From positions 62,001 through 126,000 of the forward strand of contig CACWZP010000002.1 of NCBI GenBank assembly GCA_902765395.1: a stretch of 64,000 nucleotides of DNA, in the 5' to 3' direction. This DNA comes from an uncultured Eubacteriales bacterium (GTDB lineage Bacteria > Bacillota > Clostridia > Christensenellales > Aristaeellaceae). A model generated the notes under the pieces. That model worked only from the letters and a program-made list of their open reading frames with translations, had not been told where the DNA came from and made no database searches. Positions 1 to 9,278 of this stretch are shown piece after piece (position 1 is the first letter of the stretch; each line of letters starts with the position of its first letter). A program made the translations under genes and the position numbers.

Positions 1-1530
1 AAGGAGTACGAGCTGATCGAGCGCGGCGCTTCCGAGGAGTTCCGCCGGGAGATCACCTGGAGTGTGTTCGACGAGAAGGCGAACCGCTGCGCCAACCTGC
101 TGATGAGCCGCGGCATCAAGAAGGGCGACAAGGTGGCCATCCTGCTGATGAACTGCCTGGAGTGGCTGCCGCTGTACTTCGGCATCCTCAAGACCGGTGC
201 CCTGGTGGTGCCCATGAACTACCGCTATTCCGCCGACGAGATCCAGTACTGCGCCGACCTGGCGGACGTGGACGCCATGTTCTTCGGGCCGGAGTTCATC
301 GGCCGCGTGGAGGAGAGCATCGACAAGATGCCCCGGGTGAAGCTGCTGTTCTACGTGGGCGACAATTGCCCGACCTTTGCCGAGAACTACCTGCACCTGG
401 CGGCCAACCAGTCCAGTGCCGCCCCCAACATCGACCTGGAGGACGAGGACGACGCGGCCATCTACTTCTCCTCGGGCACCACGGGCTTCCCCAAGGCCAT
501 CCTGCACAACCACGAGAGCCTGATGCACGCCTGCAAGACCGAGCAGAAGCACCATGGCCAGACCCACAAGGACGTGTTCCTGTGCATCCCGCCGCTGTAT
601 CACACCGGCGCGAAGATGCACTGGTTTGGCTCGTTCCTGGTGGGCGGCAGGGCCGTGCTGCTGAAGGGCGTGAAGCCCCTGACCATCATCAAGACCGCCG
701 CCGAGGAGCATTGCAGCATCGTGTGGCTGCTGGTGCCCTGGGCCCAGGACATCCTGGACGCCATCGACCGCGGCGAGATCGACCTGAACCAGTACGACCT
801 GTCCGCCTGGCGGCTGATGCACATCGGCGCGCAGCCCGTGCCCCGCAGCCTGATCAAGCGCTGGAAGGAGAAGTTCCCGAACCACCAGTACGACACCAAC
901 TACGGCCTCAGCGAATCCATCGGCCCCGGCTGCGTGCATCTGGGCGTGGACAACATCGACAAGGTGGGCGCCATCGGCATCCCCGGCTATGGCTGGCAGG
1001 CGCGCATCATCGACGAGCAGGGCAACGACGTGCCCCAGGGCCAGGTGGGTGAGCTGGCCGTGAAGGGCCCCGGCGTGATGACCTGCTACTACAAGGACCC
1101 CAAGGCCACCGCCGAGGTGCTGCACGACGACTGGCTCTGGACCGGCGACATGGCCATGCGGGACGAGGAGGGCTTCATCTACCTGGTGGACCGCAAGAAG
1201 GACGTCATCATCACCGGCGGCGAGAACCTGTACCCGGTGCAGATCGAGGACTTCCTCCGCTCCCACAACGACATCAAGGATGTGGCCGTCATCGGCTTGC
1301 CGCACCCGCGCCTGGGCGAGATCGCCGCGGCCATCATCGAACTGAAGCCCGGCTCCACCACCACCGAGGAGGACATCGACAGGTTCTGCCAGGCGCTGCC
1401 CCGCTACAAGCGGCCCCGGAAGATCATCTTCGCCGACGTGCCGCGCAACCCCACCGGCAAGATCGAAAAGCCCAAGCTGCGCGAGATCTACGGCGCGAAG
1501 CAGCTGGTGGCCGAGCAGGTGGAGAGCTGA
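1..1530 (+). CDS. Acyl-CoA synthetase, AMP-binding (5' truncated)
   Basis: Class I adenylate-forming enzyme that activates a carboxylic acid to its acyl-AMP and then the CoA thioester in the cytoplasm. The frame is open to base 1, so the N-terminus lies outside the window; 509 residues are visible. Seen motifs are the phosphate-binding loop SSGTTGFPK, the A5-like region YGLSESIGPG, the hinge VDRKKDVIITGGENLYP and the C-terminal PRNPTGKIEK with the catalytic lysine. The substrate cannot be read from sequence; medium-chain or aryl acids are both possible. It is followed 35 bp later by a phenylacetate-CoA ligase, which suggests a shared acid-activation role. A GTG at 64 could be mistaken for the start, but conserved sequence (REITWSVFDEKANR) runs across it. 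Confidence 0.85.
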   Translation, partial: KEYELIERGASEEFRREITWSVFDEKANRCANLLMSRGIKKGDKVAILLMNCLEWLPLYFGILKTGALVVPMNYRYSADEIQYCADLADVDAMFFGPEFIGRVEESIDKMPRVKLLFYVGDNCPTFAENYLHLAANQSSAAPNIDLEDEDDAAIYFSSGTTGFPKAILHNHESLMHACKTEQKHHGQTHKDVFLCIPPLYHTGAKMHWFGSFLVGGRAVLLKGVKPLTIIKTAAEEHCSIVWLLVPWAQDILDAIDRGEIDLNQYDLSAWRLMHIGAQPVPRSLIKRWKEKFPNHQYDTNYGLSESIGPGCVHLGVDNIDKVGAIGIPGYGWQARIIDEQGNDVPQGQVGELAVKGPGVMTCYYKDPKATAEVLHDDWLWTGDMAMRDEEGFIYLVDRKKDVIITGGENLYPVQIEDFLRSHNDIKDVAVIGLPHPRLGEIAAAIIELKPGSTTTEEDIDRFCQALPRYKRPRKIIFADVPRNPTGKIEKPKLREIYGAKQLVAEQVES

Positions 1531-1565
1531 ACAACAGACGACGCAAAACGAAAGGGATCAATCAC

Positions 1566-2885
1566 ATGAGCCAATCTGAACGCAGAATCTTCAATCCCGC
1601 CATGGAATGCATCGACCGCGAGCAGCTGCGCAAGCTGCAGGGCGAGCGACTGGTGGAGACCGTAAAGCGGGAATACGAGAACGTGCCGATGTACCGCGCG
1701 CGCATGGATGCCGCCGGCATCAAGCCCGAGGACATCCGCGGGCTGGACGACCTGAAGTACCTGCCCTTCACGGAAAAGACCGACCTGAGGGACTACTATC
1801 CCTTCGGGCTGCTGGCCTCCCCGAAGAAGGACATCATTCGCATCCAGGGCTCTTCCGGCACCACCGGCAAGCCCATTGTGTCCGGCTATACCCGGAACGA
1901 CATCGCCGTCTGGAGCGAGATGATGGCCCGCACGCTCACCGCCGCGGGCGCTACCTGCGAGGACGTGGTGCAGGTCACCTATGGCCTGGGCCTGTTCACC
2001 GGCGGCTTTGGTGCGTATCAGGGCGCGGACAAGCTGGGCGCCATGGTCATCCCCATGTCGAGCGGCAACACCCAGCGCCAGATCACCATGATGAAGGATC
2101 TGGGCACCACCATCCTGTGCTGCACGCCCTCCTACGCCACCTACCTGGGCGAGACCATCCGCGAGATGGGCATCGACCCGGGCAAGGACCTGAAGCTGAA
2201 GGCGGGCTGCTTCGGCGCGGAGCCCTGGACCGAGGAGATGCGCGTGCGCATCGAGCAGCTGTTGGAAATCGACGCCTGCGACATCTACGGGCTCACCGAG
2301 ATCGCCGGCCCCGGCGTGGCCTTCGAGTGCCTGGAGAAGCACGGCATGCACATCAACGAGGACCACGTGATCGCCGAGATCATCAACCCCGCCACCGGCG
2401 AACAGCTGCCCTACGGCATGCCCGGCGAGCTGGTGTTCACCACCATCACCAAGACCGGCCAGCCCATGCTGCGCTATCGCACCCACGACATCTGCACCCT
2501 CACCGACGACAAGTGTGCCTGCGGCCGCACCCTGGCCCGCATGGGCCGCATTACCGGCCGCACCGACGACATGCTGGTCATCCGCGGCGTGAACGTGTTC
2601 CCCAGCCAGATCGAATCCGTGCTGGTGGGCGCGGACGGCGTCGCCCCGCATTACATGCTGATCGTGGACCGCGTGAACTCCTCCGACACCCTGGAGGTGC
2701 AGGTGGAGATGACCGAGGACATGTTCGGCGACACCGTGTCCCACATCGAAAACGTGCGCAAGTACATCACCGGCCAGATCAAGTCCGTGGTGGGCATCGC
2801 CTCCAAGGTGACGCTGGTCGCGCCCAAGTCCATCCCGCGCAGCGAGGGCAAGGCCAAGCGCGTGATCGACAAGAGGAAACTATAA
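1566..2885 (+). CDS. paaK: Phenylacetate-CoA ligase family protein
   Basis: ATP-dependent ligase forming phenylacetyl-CoA or a related aryl-CoA. At 439 residues it matches the PaaK family length. Motifs seen are the P-loop SSGTTGKP, YGLTEIAGPG, and the C-terminal hinge GRITGRTDDMLVIRGVNVFP. An AAAGGGA site sits about 9 bases before the ATG. In anaerobic Clostridia, PaaK homologues are commonly linked to indolepyruvate or phenylpyruvate:ferredoxin oxidoreductases in aromatic amino-acid fermentation, usually with a small ACT-domain protein, as here. The oxidoreductase itself is not in the window. Real substrate is inferred, not shown. Confidence 0.88.
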   Translation: MSQSERRIFNPAMECIDREQLRKLQGERLVETVKREYENVPMYRARMDAAGIKPEDIRGLDDLKYLPFTEKTDLRDYYPFGLLASPKKDIIRIQGSSGTTGKPIVSGYTRNDIAVWSEMMARTLTAAGATCEDVVQVTYGLGLFTGGFGAYQGADKLGAMVIPMSSGNTQRQITMMKDLGTTILCCTPSYATYLGETIREMGIDPGKDLKLKAGCFGAEPWTEEMRVRIEQLLEIDACDIYGLTEIAGPGVAFECLEKHGMHINEDHVIAEIINPATGEQLPYGMPGELVFTTITKTGQPMLRYRTHDICTLTDDKCACGRTLARMGRITGRTDDMLVIRGVNVFPSQIESVLVGADGVAPHYMLIVDRVNSSDTLEVQVEMTEDMFGDTVSHIENVRKYITGQIKSVVGIASKVTLVAPKSIPRSEGKAKRVIDKRKL

Positions 2886-3006
2886 CGTCGGCTGCCCCGG
2901 CCCGCAAGGGGCCGTCGCAGCTACGCGGGCCGGTCTCCTTCGGAACCGGCAACCGCTAGTCGGCGCTCAGCGCCTCCCTCCTAGAACATCGAAGGAGTGA
3001 TATGTT

Positions 3007-3447
3007 TTGTTTATCAAGCAGATTTCCGTATTCCTGGAAAACCATCCCGGCGCGCTGCGGGAGATGACCGAGCTGTTGGGCAAGGGCGGCGTGGACCTGC
3101 TGGCCCTGTCCGTGGCCGACACCCAGAACTTCGGCATCATCCGCATCATCGTGGAGAGCGCCCAGATCGACCCGGCGGTGCAGCTGCTGCGCGACAACGG
3201 CTATATCGCCAAGGTGAACCACGTCATCTGCGCCGAGGTGCCGGACCGCCCCCTGGGCCTTTCGGAGCTGCTGGCGATGATCGAGAAGGCCAACCTGTCC
3301 GTGGAGTACATGTACTCCTTCCAGCGGGCCTCCAGCCAGGGCGAGGCCGCGCTGATCCTGCGCCTGAACAACGGCGATAAGGCCGCCAAGCTGTTCCAGA
3401 TGAACAACGTGAAGACCCTGAGCCAGGAGCAGGTGGACGCGCTGTAA
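3007..3447 (+). CDS. ACT domain-containing protein
   Basis: Small protein (146 residues) made of two ACT-like ligand-binding repeats: roughly residues 1-70 (IKQISVFLENHPGALREMTE) and 75-140 (LSELLAMIEKANLSVEYMYS). ACT domains bind amino acids and act as sensors. The start is a TTG: an in-frame stop lies at 2998-3000, and AAGGAG at 2992-2997 stands 9 bases upstream. Its position directly after paaK is a recurring arrangement, suggesting that it senses an aromatic amino acid or modulates the ligase. That role is inference. Confidence 0.82.
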   Translation: MFIKQISVFLENHPGALREMTELLGKGGVDLLALSVADTQNFGIIRIIVESAQIDPAVQLLRDNGYIAKVNHVICAEVPDRPLGLSELLAMIEKANLSVEYMYSFQRASSQGEAALILRLNNGDKAAKLFQMNNVKTLSQEQVDAL

Positions 3448-3522
3448 AAAGTTTCATTCATAAACCGCCGGCAGTGCGCATATATACCTTCCGGAGCGTT
3501 ACGCAATGAAAGGAAGATATGT

Positions 3523-4296
3523 ATGGATAAGGTACGCCTGATGCTGGCGGACGACAATTTGAGCCTGCTTCGGCTGCTGTCGGACTACCTGGGCCACCAG
3601 GGCGACATCGAGCTGGTGGCGGCGGTTTCCGACGGCGTGGAGATTCCCGACGCCGTGCGGCAGTATGCGCCGGAGGTATTGGTGATGGACATCATCATGC
3701 CCCGGCGCGACGGCTTTATGACCCTGGAGGCGCTGAACGCCATGGACGCGGCGCTGCGCCCCAGGGTGATCGTTTTGACGGGCCTGGCCCGGGACGACTT
3801 CATCATGCGGGCCATCGGCCTGGGCGCCAGCTATTACATGGTCAAGCCCTTCGACATGGAGCTGCTCCACGAGCGCATCCTGGAGGTGGCCCGGGAGCAG
3901 GGCGCGTCCATACTCGCCCCCAGCGCCCCCGCCGAACCGGCGGAGGAGTCCGTGGACGAGCGCATCACCAACCTGTTCCTCACGCTGGGCATCCCCGCCC
4001 ACATCAAGGGCTACCAGTACCTGCGGGAGGCCGTGCGGATGGTGCTGGACAACCACGACGTGATCAACCGCATCACCAAGGAGCTGTATCCCGGCATCGC
4101 CCGCAAGTTCGACACCTCCGCCAGCAAGGTGGAGCGGGCCATGCGCCACGCCATCGAGGTGGCCTGGACCCGGGGCCGTCTGGACGCCGTGAACCAGATG
4201 TACGGCTACCGCGTGTTCGCCCGGGAGGACAAGCCCACCAACGGCGAGTTCATCGCCATGGTGTCTGACAAGCTGGCCGCGAAGAAGACGGCGTGA
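3523..4296 (+). CDS. spo0A: Sporulation master regulator Spo0A
   Basis: Response regulator that commits the cell to endospore formation. The receiver domain (residues 1-120) has the acidic pocket D10-D11, phospho-acceptor D56 (VMDIIMP), T86 and K108. The C-terminal effector domain (about 145-250) is diagnostic of Spo0A, with IPAHIKGYQYLREA, SKVERAMRHAIEVAW and KPTNGEFIAM. Length 257 matches the family. AAAGGAAG lies just upstream of the ATG. The usual neighbour spoIVB is not adjacent; the next gene, spoIIP, is convergent. This is the strongest evidence that the organism is a spore-forming Firmicute. Confidence 0.97.
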   Translation: MDKVRLMLADDNLSLLRLLSDYLGHQGDIELVAAVSDGVEIPDAVRQYAPEVLVMDIIMPRRDGFMTLEALNAMDAALRPRVIVLTGLARDDFIMRAIGLGASYYMVKPFDMELLHERILEVAREQGASILAPSAPAEPAEESVDERITNLFLTLGIPAHIKGYQYLREAVRMVLDNHDVINRITKELYPGIARKFDTSASKVERAMRHAIEVAWTRGRLDAVNQMYGYRVFAREDKPTNGEFIAMVSDKLAAKKTA

Positions 4297-4470
4297 CCTG
4301 AGGAAACGACGAAATTGCTACTGTTGACGACCTCTTCCGTCTGGTCTGTGGCCATCACCTGCTGCGGGCCTGCCGACCCTGTATTGCTGAAAAAGATCCA
4401 TCGGACATTTTCCTGGTGTTCGATGCCCTAAAGGGGAGAGCTTTGTGAAAACAAGCGGTGTATGACTGCC

Positions 4471-4531
4471 TTCCCCTTCAGGGGAAGGTGGCCGAGCGAA
4501 GCGAGGTCGGAAGAGGTCGTTTTCAGGAAGC
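4471..4531. repeat. Dispersed palindrome, CCTTCCCC/GGGGAAGG family
   Basis: Inverted repeat CCTTCCCCTTCAGGGGAAGG followed by a second dyad around GCGAAGCGAGGTCGG, in the 284-base space between the convergent spo0A and spoIIP genes. The same core recurs near 7989, 29892, 58908 and 63280-63415. The rest of 4297-4580 holds no gene I can support. Confidence 0.6.
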
Positions 4532-4580
4532 GGAAGGATAGTTGTTTCGCTATGGCAGGGAAGGCAAGCGTCCTTCTCTC

Positions 4581-5651
4581 TTACTCATCCTTCTTCTTCC
4601 CGATCAGCCCGCCGGTCATCTCGCTGACGTTCCGGCCAAACTTGTGCCAAGCGCCCTTGAACGACCCCGTGGCGGCCAGGCCGTACACGACGGCGGCGAG
4701 GATGCCCAGCCCCACGACCCAGCCGATGCCCCTGGCCATGCCCCTGCCCGTGGCGCCCTTGGCCCCCTCGGCCTTGGCGCTCGCGCCGTAGAGCACGTTG
4801 TCCAGCACCTCGGCGATGTAGTCCGTGGACGCCTCGGCCTTCTCCTTCTCGATCTCATGGGTGCCGAACTCCATCAGCAGGGCGTGCGGGTATAACTCCT
4901 GGTTATAATTCCCTCTGCCAATGAAAATATCCTTGATGAGACCTGGATACTCCCTGTCGGCCTCCGCCTTGATCTGCTGGGCGAAGGCCTTGTTTTCGGC
5001 GGAATTCTGGTTGTTGCGGCCCACGAACAGCCGCACCTTGCTGATGTCCTCGCCGTCCACCTCCGTCTCGTATTCCTCGGCGGGCACGGCGTCCCGGTGG
5101 ATGTCCAGCAGCGCGTCCGGATTCTGCTTCAAAAGCTCCTCCGCCGTGCGCCGGGAGCGGGTGTAGGCGTCGGCGTCGTGGGGGAGGAAGGTCTCCTTGG
5201 AGTACACAGCCTCGATGCCCCGCGCCTCCAGCGCATCCTTCAGGCTGTCGCCCACGTCATAGATGCCCGCGCCCTTCCACTTGGAATAGGTGCCGTCCTC
5301 GGGCACATAGCTCTCGTCGCTGTGGGTGGAGTACATGGCGATCAGCTTCCTGTCGTCCTTCTCCTCGGCGCGGGCGGTGAAGGCGGCGAATGCGGCCTGG
5401 TCGACCTCGGCGCGCCCCAGGTACTCCGCCGTGGCGGTCATGCTGGCGTCGTCCACCGACACCACCCGGTACCAGCCGTCATCCCCGGCGATGTACTCGT
5501 CGCCCTCGTAGATGCGCCCGCCCCGGCGGGTCAGAGCGCTGCCGTCCGGGCCCAGCAGCGTGTACACGCAGTCGCCGTCCATCTCGGCCCGGGCGGTCGC
5601 GGCCAGCAGCGCCAGCAGGGCCAGCGCGCAGGCGGTCAGTCGCCTCATCAT
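4581..5651 (-). CDS. spoIIP: Stage II sporulation protein P
   Basis: Peptidoglycan amidase/endopeptidase of the SpoIID-SpoIIM-SpoIIP engulfment complex. The 356-residue protein has an N-terminal signal segment (residues 1-22, ending TARA), then the SpoIIP domain with the metal-site motifs YSTHSDESY, LLDIHRDAVP and LLMEFGTHE. A C-terminal transmembrane segment (about 315-335) precedes a basic tail; the more usual architecture has the anchor at the N-terminus. Its start overlaps the stop of the upstream membrane gene by ATGA, indicating translational coupling. Confidence 0.93.
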   Translation of the reverse strand: MMRRLTACALALLALLAATARAEMDGDCVYTLLGPDGSALTRRGGRIYEGDEYIAGDDGWYRVVSVDDASMTATAEYLGRAEVDQAAFAAFTARAEEKDDRKLIAMYSTHSDESYVPEDGTYSKWKGAGIYDVGDSLKDALEARGIEAVYSKETFLPHDADAYTRSRRTAEELLKQNPDALLDIHRDAVPAEEYETEVDGEDISKVRLFVGRNNQNSAENKAFAQQIKAEADREYPGLIKDIFIGRGNYNQELYPHALLMEFGTHEIEKEKAEASTDYIAEVLDNVLYGASAKAEGAKGATGRGMARGIGWVVGLGILAAVVYGLAATGSFKGAWHKFGRNVSEMTGGLIGKKKDE

Positions 5652-6307
5652 CGCTGCTCCCTCCTGACGAAGTCGCCGTTGACAAACTCCCGGGTGGGCT
5701 TCTGGCGGCCGCGCTTCACCCGCTCGACGATCTCGCCCACCAGCTCCGCCAGCAGCACCGCCAGCAGCCCGGCGAACACGATCACGTCAAAGCCGCCCGC
5801 GCCGCCCAGCACCAGCCGCTGATTCGCGCCCTGCGAATTGGCGTAACCCCATGTGGCCAGGTTCGCCAGCATCACGCCCAGCGTGCCCGCGATGAACGCG
5901 CCGCGCCGGGAGCGCCCAAAGATATAGGCGATCAGGCCGCCCGCGATGCCGTAGACGATCACCGGGTCCACCGGCAGCTCCGCCGGGTCCGCCGGAAGCG
6001 CCCGCCCCAGCGCAAACACCGCCACGCCCGTCAGAAGCGCCGCGATCACGCTGCGGGCCTTCTCCAGGAACGTGTCAGCCTTCACCAGTAGGTACACACA
6101 CAGCCCCAGCGGGATCAGCGCGCCGCCGATGTTGAAGGCGAAGGCCTCCGTCACGTTGATGTCCGGCAGGAACCCGCCCGCGATGATCAGCGCGATGAAC
6201 AGGATCGCCTCCCGATCCGTCAGCCGCATCCGGTCCAGCACCCGCTGGCCCGCGCCGAACAGCAGCAGCACCCCAGAGACGATCAACAGTATAAAACCAA
6301 TCGACAT
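5648..6307 (-). CDS. Multi-pass membrane protein, probable DUF1614 family
   Basis: 219-residue hydrophobic protein with about six predicted membrane segments and a basic C-terminus (VERVKRGRQKPTREF). It resembles DUF1614 proteins, which I recall being encoded next to spoIIP in spore-formers; no biochemical function is known to me. The 4-base overlap with spoIIP places both in one transcript and suggests a sporulation role. Its ribosome-binding site GGAGGT is part of a 9 bp inverted repeat, described separately. Confidence 0.7.
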   Translation of the reverse strand: MSIGFILLIVSGVLLLFGAGQRVLDRMRLTDREAILFIALIIAGGFLPDINVTEAFAFNIGGALIPLGLCVYLLVKADTFLEKARSVIAALLTGVAVFALGRALPADPAELPVDPVIVYGIAGGLIAYIFGRSRRGAFIAGTLGVMLANLATWGYANSQGANQRLVLGGAGGFDVIVFAGLLAVLLAELVGEIVERVKRGRQKPTREFVNGDFVRREQR

Positions 6308-6312
6308 GAAAA

Positions 6313-6351
6313 CACCTCCGAATCAAGTCTCGCTTGGATTTGGTTCGGAGG
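6313..6351 (-). promoter_or_regulatory. Inverted repeat masking the ribosome-binding site
   Basis: ACCTCCGAA at 6313-6321 and TTCGGAGGT at 6343-6351 form a 9 bp perfect stem with a 21-base loop. On the minus-strand transcript the downstream arm contains the GGAGGT Shine-Dalgarno site of the DUF1614-like gene, so the folded leader would hide it. Regulatory use is inferred. Confidence 0.5.
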
Positions 6352-6464
6352 TAGTATTGACCAGGGTTGGGAGAATTATGAATGATGAAACAGGGATGAG
6401 GCGGGGAGACCTCATCCGTCAGCCCCGCGGGTTGCCACCTTGCCCAACGGGGAAGGCTTTTGGC

Positions 6465-6488
6465 GGGCGGCGCAACGCCGCCCCTACA
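6465..6488. repeat. GGGGCGGC palindromic repeat, copy 1
   Basis: GGGCGGCGCAACGCCGCCCC, an imperfect palindrome of a family with six further copies in this window (10697, 20608, 20923, 24266, 26847, 38589). It lies in the 264-base space upstream of the DUF1614-like gene and downstream of the MATE gene, where I see no coding sequence. Confidence 0.75.
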
Positions 6489-6501
6489 TGGGACAAACGG
6501 T

Positions 6502-6536
6502 AATTCCCCGCGCTGGAATCAGTGGCGCGGGGAATT
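6502..6536 (-). terminator. Hairpin after the MATE gene
   Basis: Perfect 12 bp arms AATTCCCCGCGC and GCGCGGGGAATT with an 11-base loop, 36 bases past the MATE stop codon. The stem itself ends in AATT rather than a long U-tract, so termination strength is uncertain. Confidence 0.55.
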
Positions 6537-6571
6537 GATAACAGGAAGCGCGGCAGCAAATGTCAGCGCAT

Positions 6572-7954
6572 TCAATGCGCCCCTTCGGGAAGCGGCGCGA
6601 TCACGTTCCGGTACAGCCGCCGGAACAGCACCAGCGTGGTGATCAGCGAGGCGATCTCGGCGATGGGGAAGGACAGCCACACCAGCCAATCGACGCCGGT
6701 GTTCATGCCGATGCGGGCCAGGATGTAGGCCGAGGGCAGCAGCACCACCAGCTGGCGGGCGAAGGACACGATCATGGAATAAGTGCCGTAGCCCAGGGCC
6801 TGGAACACCGAGCCCATGGCGATGCACACGCCCGCGAACAGGAACGTGGAGCCGATGATGCGGATGGCCGGGATGCCCACGCGCAGCATCTCCTCCGAGG
6901 CGTTGAAGATCTTCAGCAGCGGCCCGGGGATCAGCGTGAAGGCCAACAGGCCCAGGAAGATATAGCTGGCGGCGAAGATGATGGCCATCTTCACGGCCTC
7001 CATCATGCGGCGGCGGTTGCGTGCGCCGTAGTTGTAGGCCACGATGGGGATGATGCCGTTGTTCAGACCGAACACCGGCATGAACACGAAGCTGTTCAGC
7101 TTGAAGTACACGCCGAATACCGTGGCGGACAGCTCCTGGGCGGCGGTGTAGGTGATGAGGATCAGGTTCATGCCGAAGGTCATGATGGAGCCGATGGCCA
7201 TCATCAGGATCGACGGCACGCCGATGGCGTAGATGCGGCCGATGATTTTGAAGTCCGGCCGGAATCTTTTAAGGTTCAGCTTCACGTCGTCGTTCTTCAG
7301 GTGGTTCAGCGTCACCGCCAGGATGAAGGCCGCGATCTGGCCGATCACCGTGGCGATGGCCGCGCCCCTGGCGCCCTGCTTCAGCGTGAAGATGAAGATG
7401 GGGTCCAGGATGATGTTGATGATGGCGCCGATGCCCTGGGTGAACATGGTGTAGATCGTTCGGCCCGTGGACTGCATCAGCCGCTCAAACATGATCTGGC
7501 CGAACACGCCGAAGCTGAAGCAGCAGATCACCGTCAGGTAGTCCACGCCGTGATTCACGATGTTCTGGACGCCCGTCTGGGCCGAAAAGAACGCCCGCAC
7601 GCCGAACAGGCCGAACAGCAGGAACACGGCATAGCCCACCACGGCCAGGAACACGCCGTTTTCGGCGATCCGATTGGCCAGCTCCGGCTTCTTTTCGCCC
7701 AGCGCCCGGCTCAGCAGCGCGTTCACGCCCACCGCCGTGCCCGTGGCAAAGCCGATCAGCAGGTTTTGCACCGGGAAGGCCAGCGACACCGCCGTCAGCG
7801 CGTCCTGCTCGAAGCGGGCGACGAAGTAGCTGTCCACCACGTTGTACAGCGCCTGCACCAGCATGGACAGGATCATCGGCAGCGACATGTTCAGTATCAG
7901 CTTCGGAATGGGCATGACGCCCATCTTGTTCTCGGCGGGGGCGGTGTTTTGCAT
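6572..7954 (-). CDS. MATE family efflux transporter
   Basis: Multidrug and toxin extrusion protein, an Na+ or H+ antiporter with 12 membrane helices in two six-helix halves; 460 residues is the family norm. Recognisable segments are LPMILSMLVQALYNVVDSYF near the N-terminus and the paired central loops. GGAGA lies upstream of the ATG. A second MATE protein is encoded at 59.8-61.2 kb. The substrate is unknown. The glycosyltransferase upstream ends in a terminator, so the MATE gene is probably transcribed alone. Confidence 0.9.
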   Translation of the reverse strand: MQNTAPAENKMGVMPIPKLILNMSLPMILSMLVQALYNVVDSYFVARFEQDALTAVSLAFPVQNLLIGFATGTAVGVNALLSRALGEKKPELANRIAENGVFLAVVGYAVFLLFGLFGVRAFFSAQTGVQNIVNHGVDYLTVICCFSFGVFGQIMFERLMQSTGRTIYTMFTQGIGAIINIILDPIFIFTLKQGARGAAIATVIGQIAAFILAVTLNHLKNDDVKLNLKRFRPDFKIIGRIYAIGVPSILMMAIGSIMTFGMNLILITYTAAQELSATVFGVYFKLNSFVFMPVFGLNNGIIPIVAYNYGARNRRRMMEAVKMAIIFAASYIFLGLLAFTLIPGPLLKIFNASEEMLRVGIPAIRIIGSTFLFAGVCIAMGSVFQALGYGTYSMIVSFARQLVVLLPSAYILARIGMNTGVDWLVWLSFPIAEIASLITTLVLFRRLYRNVIAPLPEGAH

Positions 7955-7983
7955 GGAAAGGTCTCCTTCGGGGTATATTCGTC

Positions 7984-8008
7984 AAAAAGCCTTCCCCAAA
8001 GGGAAGGC
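7984..8008 (-). terminator. Intrinsic terminator of the glycosyltransferase gene
   Basis: Stem GCCTTCCC/GGGAAGGC (7989-7996 with 8001-8008). On the minus strand it is followed by TTTTT, 9 bases after the glycosyltransferase stop. It shares its core with the CCTTCCCC repeat family. Confidence 0.75.
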
Positions 8009-8016
8009 GTTTGGGG

Positions 8017-9039
8017 TCAGTTGAACTTGAATATCTTTTGCAGGATATAGTAGATGCGCACGCAGATCCAGCGCCCGGGTCGACCCGGCAGCAGGAAGAA
8101 CAGGTTGGCGCTCCAATAGCGCAGGCGGCGATAGGTGGCCGGGTGGTTGTCCTTCAGCCAGGCCCACAGGTCGTCCGCCTTCTGCAAATGCTCCGGCGTA
8201 CCGGAGATCCACAGGAAGATGGTGGTGATCATCATCATGATGGACAGGTAGTGGGTCAGGTAGTTCGCCAGGCGCTTGTTGCTGCGCTTGATGGTGTCCA
8301 GGTCGTGGGAATCGGCCAGGATCTTGACCACGCGGATGTGCTGGTCGATGCGCTTGATCATGTTTTCCTCGGTCACGGACTGATCCGCGCGGCCGATGAA
8401 ATAGCGGTACAGGTCCACGTCCAGGTAGTACAGCGTCTTCACCGCCGGCAGCGGCTGATAGACGAATATGTTGTCCACGTAGAACGTGTGCTTGGGCAGC
8501 TCCAGCCCCGTGCGGCGCAGCACGTCCGTGCGATAGACCACGCAGTGCATGGTGATGAACTGACCGGCGTTCAGCTTGCCCAGCTCGTCCCATGTGAAGG
8601 GCCTGCCCATGGGCATCACCTTGCGGTAGCGCATGAACTTCTGGGTGTTGTCGGCGGTGTGCTCGTAGACATAGTTGCACAGGATCAGGTCCAGCGGCGT
8701 CTCCATCTTCACGGCCTCGCGCAGCAGCTCCATCAGCTTCTGCAGAGCCTCGCCATCCAGCCAGTCGTCGCTGTCCACCACCTTGAAGTACGTGCCCACG
8801 GCGTTGCGGATGCCCTGGTTCACGCCTTCGCCGTGGCCGCCGTTTTCCTGGTGGATGACCCGGATGATGTCCGGGTATTCCGCGGCATAGCGGTCGGCGA
8901 TGGCGCCGGTGTCGTCGGTGGAGCCGTCGTCTACCAGTATGATCTCCGCCTCGTTCCCCGCCGGCAGCAGCGAATGGATGCACTTGTCCATGTACGCCTG
9001 GGAATTGTAGCAGGGGACGGTAAATGTTATCAGCTTCAA
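8017..9039 (-). CDS. Glycosyltransferase family 2
   Basis: Inverting GT-A sugar transferase acting on a nucleotide sugar, probably for cell-wall or capsule glycans. Near the N-terminus are the hallmark [11 protein letters not shown] (nucleotide binding) and VDSDDWL (DxD-type metal site). I chose the TTG at 9039 because GGAGG lies 8 bases upstream and the protein then begins [12 protein letters not shown], the normal family start; an ATG at 9072 would add 11 residues with no such site. The final 340-residue protein has a helical C-terminal part. No other glycan genes flank it, so the acceptor is unknown. Confidence 0.88.
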   Translation of the reverse strand: MKLITFTVPCYNSQAYMDKCIHSLLPAGNEAEIILVDDGSTDDTGAIADRYAAEYPDIIRVIHQENGGHGEGVNQGIRNAVGTYFKVVDSDDWLDGEALQKLMELLREAVKMETPLDLILCNYVYEHTADNTQKFMRYRKVMPMGRPFTWDELGKLNAGQFITMHCVVYRTDVLRRTGLELPKHTFYVDNIFVYQPLPAVKTLYYLDVDLYRYFIGRADQSVTEENMIKRIDQHIRVVKILADSHDLDTIKRSNKRLANYLTHYLSIMMMITTIFLWISGTPEHLQKADDLWAWLKDNHPATYRRLRYWSANLFFLLPGRPGRWICVRIYYILQKIFKFN

Positions 9040-9208
9040 TGAAGCCGCCTCCAATAATGCATAGTCGTCCAAGTATCAACCCTATTCTATCACCAAATCC
9101 CCCCTTTGAAAAGGTATTCCGTGTCAAGTTTGCAGGAACGCTTGCACATTTCGTGTTAACTTGCCATGAAAACGGCAGGCCATGGCGGCGTCGCAAGGCG
9201 CAAGCCCC

Positions 9209-9236
9209 TTTACACTTAACATTGATTCGCTATAAT
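9209..9236 (+). promoter_or_regulatory. Promoter of asnS
   Basis: TTTACA at 9209-9214, a 16-base spacer, and TATAAT at 9231-9236. It lies 42 bases before the asnS start. No T-box leader is present between them. Confidence 0.75.
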
Positions 9237-9278
9237 AGGGAAAGACTATTCAAAACGCACTCGAAAGAGGGATTTGAC

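Noticed and set aside
9073-9278. T-box leader before asnS
   Set aside because: No T-box consensus, specifier stem or antiterminator is visible, and the promoter leaves only about 36 bases of leader.
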